Assembly (NCBI RefSeq): GCF_900019265.1 | Contig: NZ_CYGX02000063.1 | Span: 1 to 50,880 of the forward strand | Source: Paraburkholderia ribeironis | GTDB taxonomy: Bacteria; Pseudomonadota; Gammaproteobacteria; Burkholderiales; Burkholderiaceae | Direction of reading: 5' to 3' | Length of the DNA stretch: 50,880 nt | Shown: positions 34,487 to 42,426 of the stretch, piece after piece | Layout of the letters: every line of letters starts with the position of its first letter | Numbering within the stretch: position 1 is the stretch's first letter | Program-made: the position numbers and the translations under genes | The notes under the pieces: generated by a model | The model's input: only the letters and a program-made list of their open reading frames with translations | The model's database searches: none | Told to the model about the DNA's origin: nothing

Positions 34487-35683
34487 CTAGGCATTTTCGC
34501 CAAAAGCTTTGCGAATCCGTCTCTTCGGCGGTGCGCGTAAGCCCGCTGTCACATGCACGTCTTGCGCCTCATGGGTGGAGGGCAGGGAGGAACCGCCGAG
34601 CTGGCTACGTTTTTTCATGAAGCGGTCGAAGAGCCATTTCGCAAGGCCCGCGAGTGCAGCGCCGAGACCAGCTGAACCGGCGACGGCGGGCAGAGAAGTG
34701 CCAGCGGGCGGCGGTGCCTGCGGACCTTGCACGACGGTTTCGATAACCGGACTCGCCGCTGCGTCGATCTCCTGGGTGAAGTTGTCTCTCCCAGCGCCGT
34801 CGTGAACAAAATGAATCCGAATGCTATCGCCGCTGCCGGGCGAAGCACACACTGCGAAACGCCCGGCATCATGTAGGTGTGCGAGCGCATCGCAGAGCGG
34901 TCCGTCTGAAAGAGTCTGCGGGACCTTAGGCATGCAGACAGGTACTGTCCCGTGTTTATCGCACGTGGGTCCCGGAAAATCCGGTGGATTAGGGGAGAAA
35001 CGCACCTTCAATGGTGGTTGAAGGGCTAGTCCAGAACGGTCGAATTGTGTGGGCGGGTCCTGATCAATATCGGCACGATCATAGGCTCCGTCTGGCCCCA
35101 GTTGATCCAGGCTTACGTTGCACCCGCGCCTGATGAGTTCCGCATACGCATTGCGCCGGCCAGTGGCATCACTTCGTGTCGGCAAGGTGTTCACGGCACG
35201 TCGGATGTCTTTAAGCTTGCATGAAGGTGGATCCCACTCGATTGACACCTTGCCCGAAGGCTTGTCTGCCTTTTTCGGCCCTCTTGGCGACGGCATGAAC
35301 TGCGGGTGTGCGTTCGTCGCCGCCCAGAATGCGTCAGGCGCAAAAGTACAGCCTAGCCTGTCCAGCCTGCGATGAAGGACAAGGGGCGTGCAGGTAGATT
35401 CTTTCGCGCAATTGTTGACTGTTTCCCGCACAACGCCTGGCTCGCAGTGAGCCAGCGCTTGGCAGCGTGCCTTGCAATCAACCGACCCGGGGCAGTCGAG
35501 TTCTTCCCAGTTCCCCCCGGGATCCAGCGTGCAGATTAGGTGTGACCCGGCGGCTGTGTGCGGGGCGGCTACCTTGTTCGCGAAGGAGCGCGACGTTGTC
35601 TGCGCGTGCGCCGCGCCACATCCGAGCATCAGCACCAGGACGAATGCACACGCATCACGGATTTGCGAGCACTTCATGTTCAT
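34487..35683 (-). CDS. exported, C-terminally membrane-anchored hypothetical protein
   Basis: 398 residues; ATG 35683 overlaps the patatin stop by ATGA (ATG 35677 possible). Residues 1-27 form a signal peptide (AFVLVLMLGCGAAHA). The mature N-half has at least ten cysteines, suggesting a disulfide-rich periplasmic domain (CTLDPGGNWEELDCPGSVDC, KARCQALAHCEP). A Pro-rich stretch (near 325) is followed by a membrane helix (SLPAVAGSAGLGAALAGLAK near 328-347) and a basic tail (DRFMKKRSQ...). Topology: periplasmic domain, one helix, cytosolic tail. Translational coupling implies it works with the patatin. Confidence 0.75.
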   Translation of the reverse strand: MNMKCSQIRDACAFVLVLMLGCGAAHAQTTSRSFANKVAAPHTAAGSHLICTLDPGGNWEELDCPGSVDCKARCQALAHCEPGVVRETVNNCAKESTCTPLVLHRRLDRLGCTFAPDAFWAATNAHPQFMPSPRGPKKADKPSGKVSIEWDPPSCKLKDIRRAVNTLPTRSDATGRRNAYAELIRRGCNVSLDQLGPDGAYDRADIDQDPPTQFDRSGLALQPPLKVRFSPNPPDFPGPTCDKHGTVPVCMPKVPQTLSDGPLCDALAHLHDAGRFAVCASPGSGDSIRIHFVHDGAGRDNFTQEIDAAASPVIETVVQGPQAPPPAGTSLPAVAGSAGLGAALAGLAKWLFDRFMKKRSQLGGSSLPSTHEAQDVHVTAGLRAPPKRRIRKAFGENA

Positions 35684-38600
35684 CCGGGTGGAGTGGCGAA
35701 CAACCTGTGAATCGGCACAGGGGCCGTAATTGGATGCTGATCAGTGGGTCGGAGCACCTCAGTCAGCACTTGCAGCATCTCCCACTCGCCGAGTTTTCTA
35801 TAACTCTCAAACTGGGATTCGTTGAAGAACTGGTCCGCCGTCGACTCGTGCGGGAAGTCGGAATGTTTCTCTGCATATTCCTGGATGTCGGGTGGCTCAC
35901 TTCCATAGAAGCACGGCTTGATGTAAAGGATAATTCCGTCCTTATTCTCATCAGCGTCCCCGCCGTTCATCCTGGAGTACCGAATGCGAAAGCGTGCGTG
36001 ACACTTTCCGGCGGCTCGGGCGGAACGCGGGAACAGTAAAACAGGATCCTCTTCGCAGCTGATTTCAATGCCCATATCGATCCGAATCTTTCGAATCGTG
36101 CAGTAGAAGTCGCTCATCGTGAAGAGGCCGTCCTGGCTCGCATCGATCACGAGGATGCGGCGGCATCGACGATGCACCATTTCCCACAAACCCATGTTGT
36201 CAAAATGCCCGCCGTCGGAAAGGTGAATCCATCTGTCGGTGTCGGTGGTCTGACCTGCTGCCTCCTGCAGCATTTGCCAACTCGAGGATGAAGGATCACG
36301 GTGTCGCCAGTGATCGAACTTCGGATTGCCGAGCCACCACCCCAGTCGTACGTTGAACACTGACATCAGAAACGCGAGAGGCGTGCTGCTGTTGTATCCC
36401 ATGTTGGGATTGAAGGCAGCGCCGGATATGGCCATTGCGGTGCCTAGTTTCACGCCCTCTGCGAAACGGGCGATGGCACGGTAGCCGATGCGATAGTTAC
36501 CCGCGCTGAGTGCTGTGAAGGTGAAGCTGTCTGCCTTACGCTCCTGCCACGCGAGAGCAGTGCCCTTGACCAGATTCAGTGCGGCGTTGACCACGAGAAA
36601 CGGCGGCTTGGTCGGCACATCAACTTCGTACTTGTGCGAACTGCGACGATAAAGTCTTGCGATTTGTCCTAGCGCCAGGTCATCGTTAGCGTCAAATCCT
36701 GTGAAGAGCGCCGGCGTTCGCGGTTTGCGTAAGCCCCGAAAGCCTCCATAAAAGGCTCGAATAAGACGGTCGCGATAGAACCCATGCAGGCTGAACTCGT
36801 TCATCCTGATTACGAAGCCGAGGCCGAAGAAGAAAGTGGCTGTGGCTACGAGAATAAGAAGGCAAGTAGTGAGAGCAGATGCCTCGAACTGCCCCAGAAG
36901 TTCATCGAAATAGTCTTCGAAAGAGCGGTCGACGCACTGAGCGGACGGTATCGAGCAGAAGCGACTTTCTATTGGCGTATCTAGCGCGCCCGAAGCGGCT
37001 TTTGCGGGATCGCTAGGGTGCTGCTTCTGGGCGGCAGTGAGGTTTGCGCATTCGCAGCGGACCGGGAGGATCAACGATTTGTCAGGTGCCTCGTGCTCGA
37101 AGACCTTCCATGCGCCAATGGAAAGAAGGAGTGCGAGAAGAATCATGCCGACACTCCCGAGCATCGTGAAGCTGACTGGCGTGTGTGCTTCAGGCTTGCC
37201 AGGGCTTGTCTTCCGGTAGCCGAGCCAGGTAGTAACCGCCAGTGAAAGCGCGCTTCCAGCAGCCGTGATTGTCGGTACTGAATCGCCGTAGTACGTGAGC
37301 AGGCCCGGCGCCGCGATGACCAGTGCCGCCGTGACCGCCCAGGCGCAAAGAAACATGAAGACAAAGGCGTGAGCACGGCCCTGGTGCTCCCGCCGCTCTG
37401 GACCTTCGGTGTAAGAGCGCACCGCAGCCTTCACGGATTCTCCGATCAGCAACGCGACGAGCATGAGTGCGGGCGTGATCAGCGACCGCACCGTCGATGC
37501 AACGTTGAACGCTTTCGGAATTACAGCCGGGTGGTCCGGCTGAAACGGACCCCACCAGGCTAGGCCCCCGCGGATCCAGATGATAAGTGCCATCTGTGTC
37601 AGGCCTGCGAAGATCGCGGCGAATATCATGGTCCACCAGCTCGCCCAGAATCGGCGGGGGCGCCAGTCAATGTTCCAGAATCCGAGCGTGATCTGGGTCG
37701 CCGCTATCGCGAGGAAGACGTACCCGTACTTTAAGACGCTGTCGGTGCCGAAGCTCGACCCGCTTCTATCCACGTCGATCCACATCGCATAAGAGAGACA
37801 GAAGCTAGCGATGGTCAGTAGTAAAGCGCCAAATGCTGCGCGCTTGTTCCCGCCGCCTTTCGGAACGGGAATACGATTGGCATAGCGACGCTCTGTTTGT
37901 CCTGGAAGATTGCCCTGATAGAAGTAACTCGCGCCGAGTACACCGATTGCGGCGCCTAGAACTCCCACCCGAGTGGGCCAATCTGGGCCAAGCAAGCCCA
38001 TGAAGTTCTGCCACCACGAATCCAGAACGTCTATCCAGTGTGGTCGCGTCCAGCCCATGTAACTCACCAATGCCGACCATTTTCCGCCCAGCGCAGCTAG
38101 CCATTGCGGTATTGGTGTGCTTGCCACGCCGAAACGTCCCAACCAGACGGAAAACCAGGGGACAAGCAGGAAGGCTGCGAACCACGGCCAGAAGATAAAC
38201 CACACGATCAGCAAGTTGCGCAGATAGGTCGCGACGATTGTCCACGCGTCGGCCGAAAACAGCGAAAGCTGACGCGCCAGATAGTTGCTGTTCATTCTGA
38301 GCCACGTGAGCGGGCCTTCATCGTCGAAGTCTGTGCCGGTCATTCGGTCTTGAACGTAGTCCGCGGTGCGCAACCGCGTCAGTTCGGACTCGGCGAAGGC
38401 AAGCGCCTCTCTGGGAGTCAAGCCGTCGTCTTGAACCTTGGCAGCCATCCAGCGGATCAGCCCAGTTCCGATGTAGCCACCGCCGGACACTGTGGACAGG
38501 TAGTGGAATTGACCAAAGATCCGATATGTGCCCAGCACTTGAAGCGCTCCGAGGCAGAATGAAGCACTCCGTATGCCGCCACCTGACAGGCAGATGGCGG

Positions 38601-39420
38601 TCAACCCGGTGCCCTCAGTGCCGCCGTGTGCCAACATGACATCCTGAATGTTATTCGAGGACTTAAAGCGGGTGGGATCGCCGACGATGTGTTCATACTC
38701 TTGCGCGAGCGCGCGATGGCCGACCGAGGGCTTCGAGCAGAGCACTTCGAAAATGAATGCACGTGCGGGATTTTTGAGCACCGCGGAAAGCTGCATGACC
38801 GAGGCCATCCTTAACTCGTGCACTCTCGTCGGCCGCGCAATGAGGCGAACAATCTGTTGCCAATCGAGCTCGACTAAAAGTTGGCGCAGCGAAGGCCAGT
38901 GGTGTTCGCCGACGCGGTACGCGAGATAAAGAGTGATGACCTGTAGGTCGTGCGAAAGATGTCTGTATGGAGTGGCTAGTCCGTGCTCAAACCTGCCGAC
39001 TGGCATGGCAGGAAGAGAACTAAACCACGCGCTGACTTCTTTAGCCATGGCCGGCAGCTTATTGTGGTACAAAAATCCATCGAACGCAGTTTGCTCGACA
39101 ATCGGAATGTTATTGGTTATTTCCTGTCCCGCGGCGACGCTGCGCCATTGTGTCACCGCTCGCTCAACGAGTTCGGGGGCCGGCTGTGCATTGCAATGGC
39201 GTACGACTTCGACGACATCTTCCTCACGCGAGAGTGGGTAGCCGCGGCCTACATAGACCTGGTCGCCGATCTTGTACATCGATGCGGAAAAATTCTCACG
39301 GAGGGCGGGGTAGAGACGCTCGGCTTGACCCAGTGTAAATATCGGGTGCAGCCACCGCCGGTACACATGACCACATAGCGACCGCGCCAGGTTCAGCGCG
39401 GGAGAGAAATCGCCCTTCAT
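35680..39420 (-). CDS. large patatin-like phospholipase with membrane domain inserted between catalytic elements
   Basis: 1246 residues from ATG 39420 (MKGDFSPALNLARSLCGHVY). N-terminal 270 residues: helical domain of unknown kind. Patatin start: GGGIRSASF (280-288, oxyanion hole) and STVSGGGYIG with nucleophile S312. Then about ten membrane helices between roughly 385 and 830 (for example NLLIVWFIFWPWFAAFLLVP, FVFMFLCAWAVTAALVIAAP). The patatin fold resumes (LVVNAALNLV, AISGAAFNPNMGY) with the dyad aspartate in HLSDGGHFDNMGLWEM near 1070. All catalytic parts are present. Expected: lipid acyl hydrolase at the inner membrane. Coupled by ATGA to the next gene. Confidence 0.88.
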   Translation of the reverse strand: MKGDFSPALNLARSLCGHVYRRWLHPIFTLGQAERLYPALRENFSASMYKIGDQVYVGRGYPLSREEDVVEVVRHCNAQPAPELVERAVTQWRSVAAGQEITNNIPIVEQTAFDGFLYHNKLPAMAKEVSAWFSSLPAMPVGRFEHGLATPYRHLSHDLQVITLYLAYRVGEHHWPSLRQLLVELDWQQIVRLIARPTRVHELRMASVMQLSAVLKNPARAFIFEVLCSKPSVGHRALAQEYEHIVGDPTRFKSSNNIQDVMLAHGGTEGTGLTAICLSGGGIRSASFCLGALQVLGTYRIFGQFHYLSTVSGGGYIGTGLIRWMAAKVQDDGLTPREALAFAESELTRLRTADYVQDRMTGTDFDDEGPLTWLRMNSNYLARQLSLFSADAWTIVATYLRNLLIVWFIFWPWFAAFLLVPWFSVWLGRFGVASTPIPQWLAALGGKWSALVSYMGWTRPHWIDVLDSWWQNFMGLLGPDWPTRVGVLGAAIGVLGASYFYQGNLPGQTERRYANRIPVPKGGGNKRAAFGALLLTIASFCLSYAMWIDVDRSGSSFGTDSVLKYGYVFLAIAATQITLGFWNIDWRPRRFWASWWTMIFAAIFAGLTQMALIIWIRGGLAWWGPFQPDHPAVIPKAFNVASTVRSLITPALMLVALLIGESVKAAVRSYTEGPERREHQGRAHAFVFMFLCAWAVTAALVIAAPGLLTYYGDSVPTITAAGSALSLAVTTWLGYRKTSPGKPEAHTPVSFTMLGSVGMILLALLLSIGAWKVFEHEAPDKSLILPVRCECANLTAAQKQHPSDPAKAASGALDTPIESRFCSIPSAQCVDRSFEDYFDELLGQFEASALTTCLLILVATATFFFGLGFVIRMNEFSLHGFYRDRLIRAFYGGFRGLRKPRTPALFTGFDANDDLALGQIARLYRRSSHKYEVDVPTKPPFLVVNAALNLVKGTALAWQERKADSFTFTALSAGNYRIGYRAIARFAEGVKLGTAMAISGAAFNPNMGYNSSTPLAFLMSVFNVRLGWWLGNPKFDHWRHRDPSSSSWQMLQEAAGQTTDTDRWIHLSDGGHFDNMGLWEMVHRRCRRILVIDASQDGLFTMSDFYCTIRKIRIDMGIEISCEEDPVLLFPRSARAAGKCHARFRIRYSRMNGGDADENKDGIILYIKPCFYGSEPPDIQEYAEKHSDFPHESTADQFFNESQFESYRKLGEWEMLQVLTEVLRPTDQHPITAPVPIHRLFATPPG

Positions 39421-39567
39421 GGTCGCCTCGCGATGGTTCGGATAGAGATAGAGGTGCGCTTACCGAAATGGGCGCCGCAGCACTACGTGAATAGGACTAA
39501 GGAATCGCGCGAGCGAGCGCACACACACTCAGACAGCGAGTCCGCGATTGCATCGTCCGAAGAGGCG

Positions 39568-39711
39568 TTAGTTGGTGTAGGGTGTTAGCCAGATTGCGGT
39601 GCTGATTCCGCTGAACCGCTCAAGCAGCGCGGATGGGCTGAGTTGATGTGCGCGCAGGAATAGAAATACCGGCTCTGGGAAGAGCGCCTGGATATTTGAG
39701 AACTTGTGCAT
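39568..39711 (-). CDS. possible 47-residue small protein upstream of the patatin gene
   Basis: ORF from ATG 39711: MHKFSNIQALFPEPVFLFLR, AHQLSPSALLERFSGISTAI, WLTPYTN. A good SD (AGAGGG, 5 bases before the ATG) supports translation. Composition is protein-like with balanced residues. It lies 147 bases before the patatin start on the same strand. Possible roles are a leader peptide or a small partner; neither is shown. Confidence 0.45.
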   Translation of the reverse strand: MHKFSNIQALFPEPVFLFLRAHQLSPSALLERFSGISTAIWLTPYTN

Positions 39712-40433
39712 AATTGCCCTCTTGCATACGAGATTATTCTTAATTCAATGCGTCTACATAGCGATCTGCGAACAACGACCGGTGGGAGTCGCCTACGGTA
39801 TTATTCCTGCTTGCACTGGTCCCAGAAAATCATAGATTCCGTTATCGACTGTTAAATAAGGGGCAGCCCTCACTCTCACTGTCGGGTTACCACATTTCGA
39901 AAAGCGAATGAAAACCGCGCATGTACAAGAGGGTGCTCGTGAAGAATACTTCCCTTTTGTCGTCCGGTACGCGAGTGCTCATCCGTAAAGCTTGGGTATC
40001 TACCGCCGCCCCGTCGTGTTGAATATAGGCGTGGAAAGGAGCCTCGAAGCTGGGTGATTCCTTGAATTGTTCGCTAGCGCACATAGTGAACTAGACATCG
40101 CTTTTCGGCGCAGGAGCGTGGCAAATCGGAGTGCCAAAAGAGGGGATTTGGGCGAAGAATGACTCTCAAAAGTGCTTGCACTTTCAAAATCCTTTCCAGC
40201 CAATTACATTATCTGATGTGCCGTTAAACCCCGTTTCTCAGGACCATTCAGGGCGCGGACGGGACTCCGCTCAGATACTAAACGTACCACGGGTTTGCAG
40301 TGGGGTTGTCAGGTTCACATCCGTTCTGGTGAGGAGAGTCAAACAATGCTGCTGCGTCGGTTGCCGATTCACCTAGAATGTCTCTGCCTGAGATGTATTC
40401 GATCCGTCCTCGACTTTCAAGAAGGTAACTCAA
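39712..40433. other. AT-richer intergenic stretch between divergent phospholipase genes
   Basis: About 720 bases with the lowest GC in the window. A 65-residue minus-strand ORF (39887-40084) has no SD and is doubtful. The stretch should contain the promoters of the minus-strand cluster and of the plus-strand PLD gene. No tRNA, palindromic array or known RNA recognised. Confidence 0.45.
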
Positions 40434-41189
40434 ATGGCTACCAGGAAGACAGGCAAGTCCCCAGTAAGCGCGTCAAACGTCATAAACGACCCGAAGCAGA
40501 CGTTACAGACGTTCAAGCTTTCGGATCTGGAACAGTACACCTCCGAGGGGGCGTACTCAGCCAATGCAAGTTCGGACGTCCACCTTTTTTACGTCGGACG
40601 AGATGATGTTCACGATATCCTCAAGTACATCATTTCGCGTGTGAGCATCTCGTTGTATATCAATATGTACGGATACGACGATAGTGAGCTAAATGACATT
40701 CTGATGACGCTGGCAAAGGATCCGTCGGTTACGATGCTCGTTACACTGGACCGGTCGCAGGCCAAAGGAGTTGCGGAGGCGGGTATCCTTGACGCGGACT
40801 TCATTAAGAATGCGGCCGCTTTTAATACGCATTTTGTTATTGGCGAATCACTCACACATCAGATCAGTCACACGAAGGGATTTGTGGCCGACGGACGGGT
40901 GGCCGTAGAGGGGTCGACGAACTGGTCGACAACGGGAGAAGGAATTTTTGTGGTGGGCGCAGACGGGAAGGCCGTTGCAGGTGGGCCGGGCTTTAAAGCA
41001 CAGAACAACACAGCCTGCGTAATCACAGATCCGGACACCATCACACGCTTCCAGACCGAATTGATCAGGGAGCACATGGCTGCGCAAAGCCAACCAAACT
41101 CGTCGCCTGCCGAGTTTTTCGCCAACTTTAAAGCCAAAACACCCGTCAAGACTAGCGCAAAGAAGAGCGCAAAGAAGAGCGCGTCGTAG
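40434..41189 (+). CDS. single-HKD phospholipase D-like protein with basic tail
   Basis: 251 residues from ATG 40434 with SD AAGAAGG 8 bases upstream. One PLD motif, H146-x-K148-x4-D153 (SHTKGFVADGR), then GSTNWS at 160-165. Single-HKD proteins such as Nuc-type nucleases dimerise to form one active site. Residues 60-110 (ISLYINMYGYDDSELNDILM) form the first core strand. The C-terminus is Lys/Ala/Ser-rich (AKTPVKTSAKKSAKKSAS), like a histone-H1-type nucleic-acid-binding tail. So a nuclease or a phospholipase are both possible. Divergent from the patatin operon; a decayed copy of its tail lies at 29721. Confidence 0.8.
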   Translation: MATRKTGKSPVSASNVINDPKQTLQTFKLSDLEQYTSEGAYSANASSDVHLFYVGRDDVHDILKYIISRVSISLYINMYGYDDSELNDILMTLAKDPSVTMLVTLDRSQAKGVAEAGILDADFIKNAAAFNTHFVIGESLTHQISHTKGFVADGRVAVEGSTNWSTTGEGIFVVGADGKAVAGGPGFKAQNNTACVITDPDTITRFQTELIREHMAAQSQPNSSPAEFFANFKAKTPVKTSAKKSAKKSAS

Positions 41190-41589
41190 TCAACCAGCGA
41201 GTGCTCTTTTACCTTGCCTTGTCGCTTGTTGCAATCGGCGGAAAGGTGCAATCGGGGCTCTTGGGGTTTCTGCAGTATGACAAGAGTGCGTCGACCGACT
41301 TGATATTGGCCGCGGAAGACGCGCGTCTCGCCGGGAGGATACTCCACGCGCGTCTGACACAGAGCCGAGGACCGGTTCTGGTGTCCGACCGAGAAAATCC
41401 AGTCTTAACCACCTAAAACCGTTTTAGATTCTCTCAACCTAAATCCCCCTCGCTATACCTTGGGCAGCGATTGAAGAAGCAGCACGTCGCCGGACGGCCG
41501 ACATCAAATCGCCATGTTTCTTCCGCTGCAACCGCATCTGCGCATCCGAACATGCGCAGCCTTCTCATTTTTCAGGAAACGAGGTTGAA
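41190..41589. other. intergenic stretch without a supported gene
   Basis: About 400 bases. A plus-strand frame from a GTG at 41201 gives 71 residues with a hydrophobic start but no SD, and is not accepted. The end holds the SD of the next gene (ACGAGG). Confidence 0.4.
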
Positions 41590-42246
41590 GTGAAGGACTG
41601 TCACGAATTTGTCTTCTTCGCAGCGGGGTCGTTGAATCGCGCGCGTGATTTTAAAAGGGAATCTAAACTCGCGCGGGCGTTACCGCCGGCGCTACCCGTG
41701 CTGACCTGCCCAGTAGAACAGAGTGACCAACGCATCCTCATGGGATTGCGCATGCAACGACACAGCTTTGGGTTCGGCAGCGTGCCGATGTTAGGCGACA
41801 AAGTGATGACCATCAGGCTCCAGCTCGACGGTCTGCAGGTGTACTGGCTTGCAGACATGAGCGATGGCGAAGTTTGGGCGGCCATCGACGCATGGAGAAA
41901 GGCAGGCAAGGTACCGTTCTGCTTCGGATTCGCGTCCCGAACGAAGCAAGACTGCATGCTCGGAACAGTTGATATCTCTGCCGAGGCGCCGAAAATCTCG
42001 AAATTCCGGGACCGGGTGACTCCGGAAATTCCCGAAGGCATCTGGGACCAGATGGCAGATTTGGCGACGAGCGGCGTGATGCAACTTCAGGCTACAAGCG
42101 ATATTCCCGGAGTCGCGCTTGAGCACGTGCTTGTCAACGTGCTGGCGACAAAGCGTCTGCGAAAGCGTACAGGTGTGGAGTTCTTCCCGCAGAAGCCGGT
42201 GTTCGCGACGGCGGCAGGTAGTGCAGGGGCCGGCCTGTTCCATTGA
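41590..42246 (+). CDS. hypothetical protein, orphan
   Basis: 218 residues from GTG 41590, preceded by GAGG (6 bases). No family recognised. Mixed alpha/beta soluble protein without signal peptide. Central segments: GFGSVPMLGDKVMTIRLQLD, GLQVYWLADMSDGEVWAAID (95-115), then WRKAGKVPFCFGFASRTKQD. The end is Ala/Gly-rich. It is complete: a rho-independent terminator follows 25 bases on. Convergent with the Gabija-like genes, so it could be an accessory of that locus, but nothing in the sequence proves a link. Confidence 0.65.
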   Translation: MKDCHEFVFFAAGSLNRARDFKRESKLARALPPALPVLTCPVEQSDQRILMGLRMQRHSFGFGSVPMLGDKVMTIRLQLDGLQVYWLADMSDGEVWAAIDAWRKAGKVPFCFGFASRTKQDCMLGTVDISAEAPKISKFRDRVTPEIPEGIWDQMADLATSGVMQLQATSDIPGVALEHVLVNVLATKRLRKRTGVEFFPQKPVFATAAGSAGAGLFH

Positions 42247-42271
42247 TTTCATTGATTGACGGTTGACAGAT

Positions 42272-42300
42272 GCGCGGCGTGATGACGCCGCGCGTTTTAT
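42272..42300 (+). terminator. rho-independent terminator
   Basis: GCGCGGCGT (42272-42280), loop GATG, ACGCCGCGC (42285-42293), followed by GTTTTAT. Ends the 41590 gene. Confidence 0.8.
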
Positions 42301-42389
42301 TCGGCGGGTGAAACCGCGTCCCTAACAATAGATCTAGTCATCTCGTCCTTGAGCTGATTGATCTGGCGGACGATTGGACTCGACGCATA

Positions 42390-42412
42390 ACGCAGCACAG
42401 GGCGTGCTGCGT
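42390..42412 (-). terminator. hairpin downstream of the Gabija helicase gene
   Basis: ACGCAGCAC (42390-42398) pairs exactly with GTGCTGCGT (42404-42412), loop of five. It lies 15 bases past the helicase stop on the minus strand. No T-run, so termination strength is uncertain. Confidence 0.5.
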
Positions 42413-42426
42413 GCCTCTAGAATGGC

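Noticed and set aside
39887..40084. 65-residue minus-strand ORF between the patatin gene and the single-HKD PLD gene
   Set aside because: Composition is acceptable but there is no SD and no supporting context; kept only as a remark.
41201..41416. 71-residue plus-strand ORF with hydrophobic start
   Set aside because: Starts with GTG without SD, and the latter half is not protein-like; could be leftover coding sequence.
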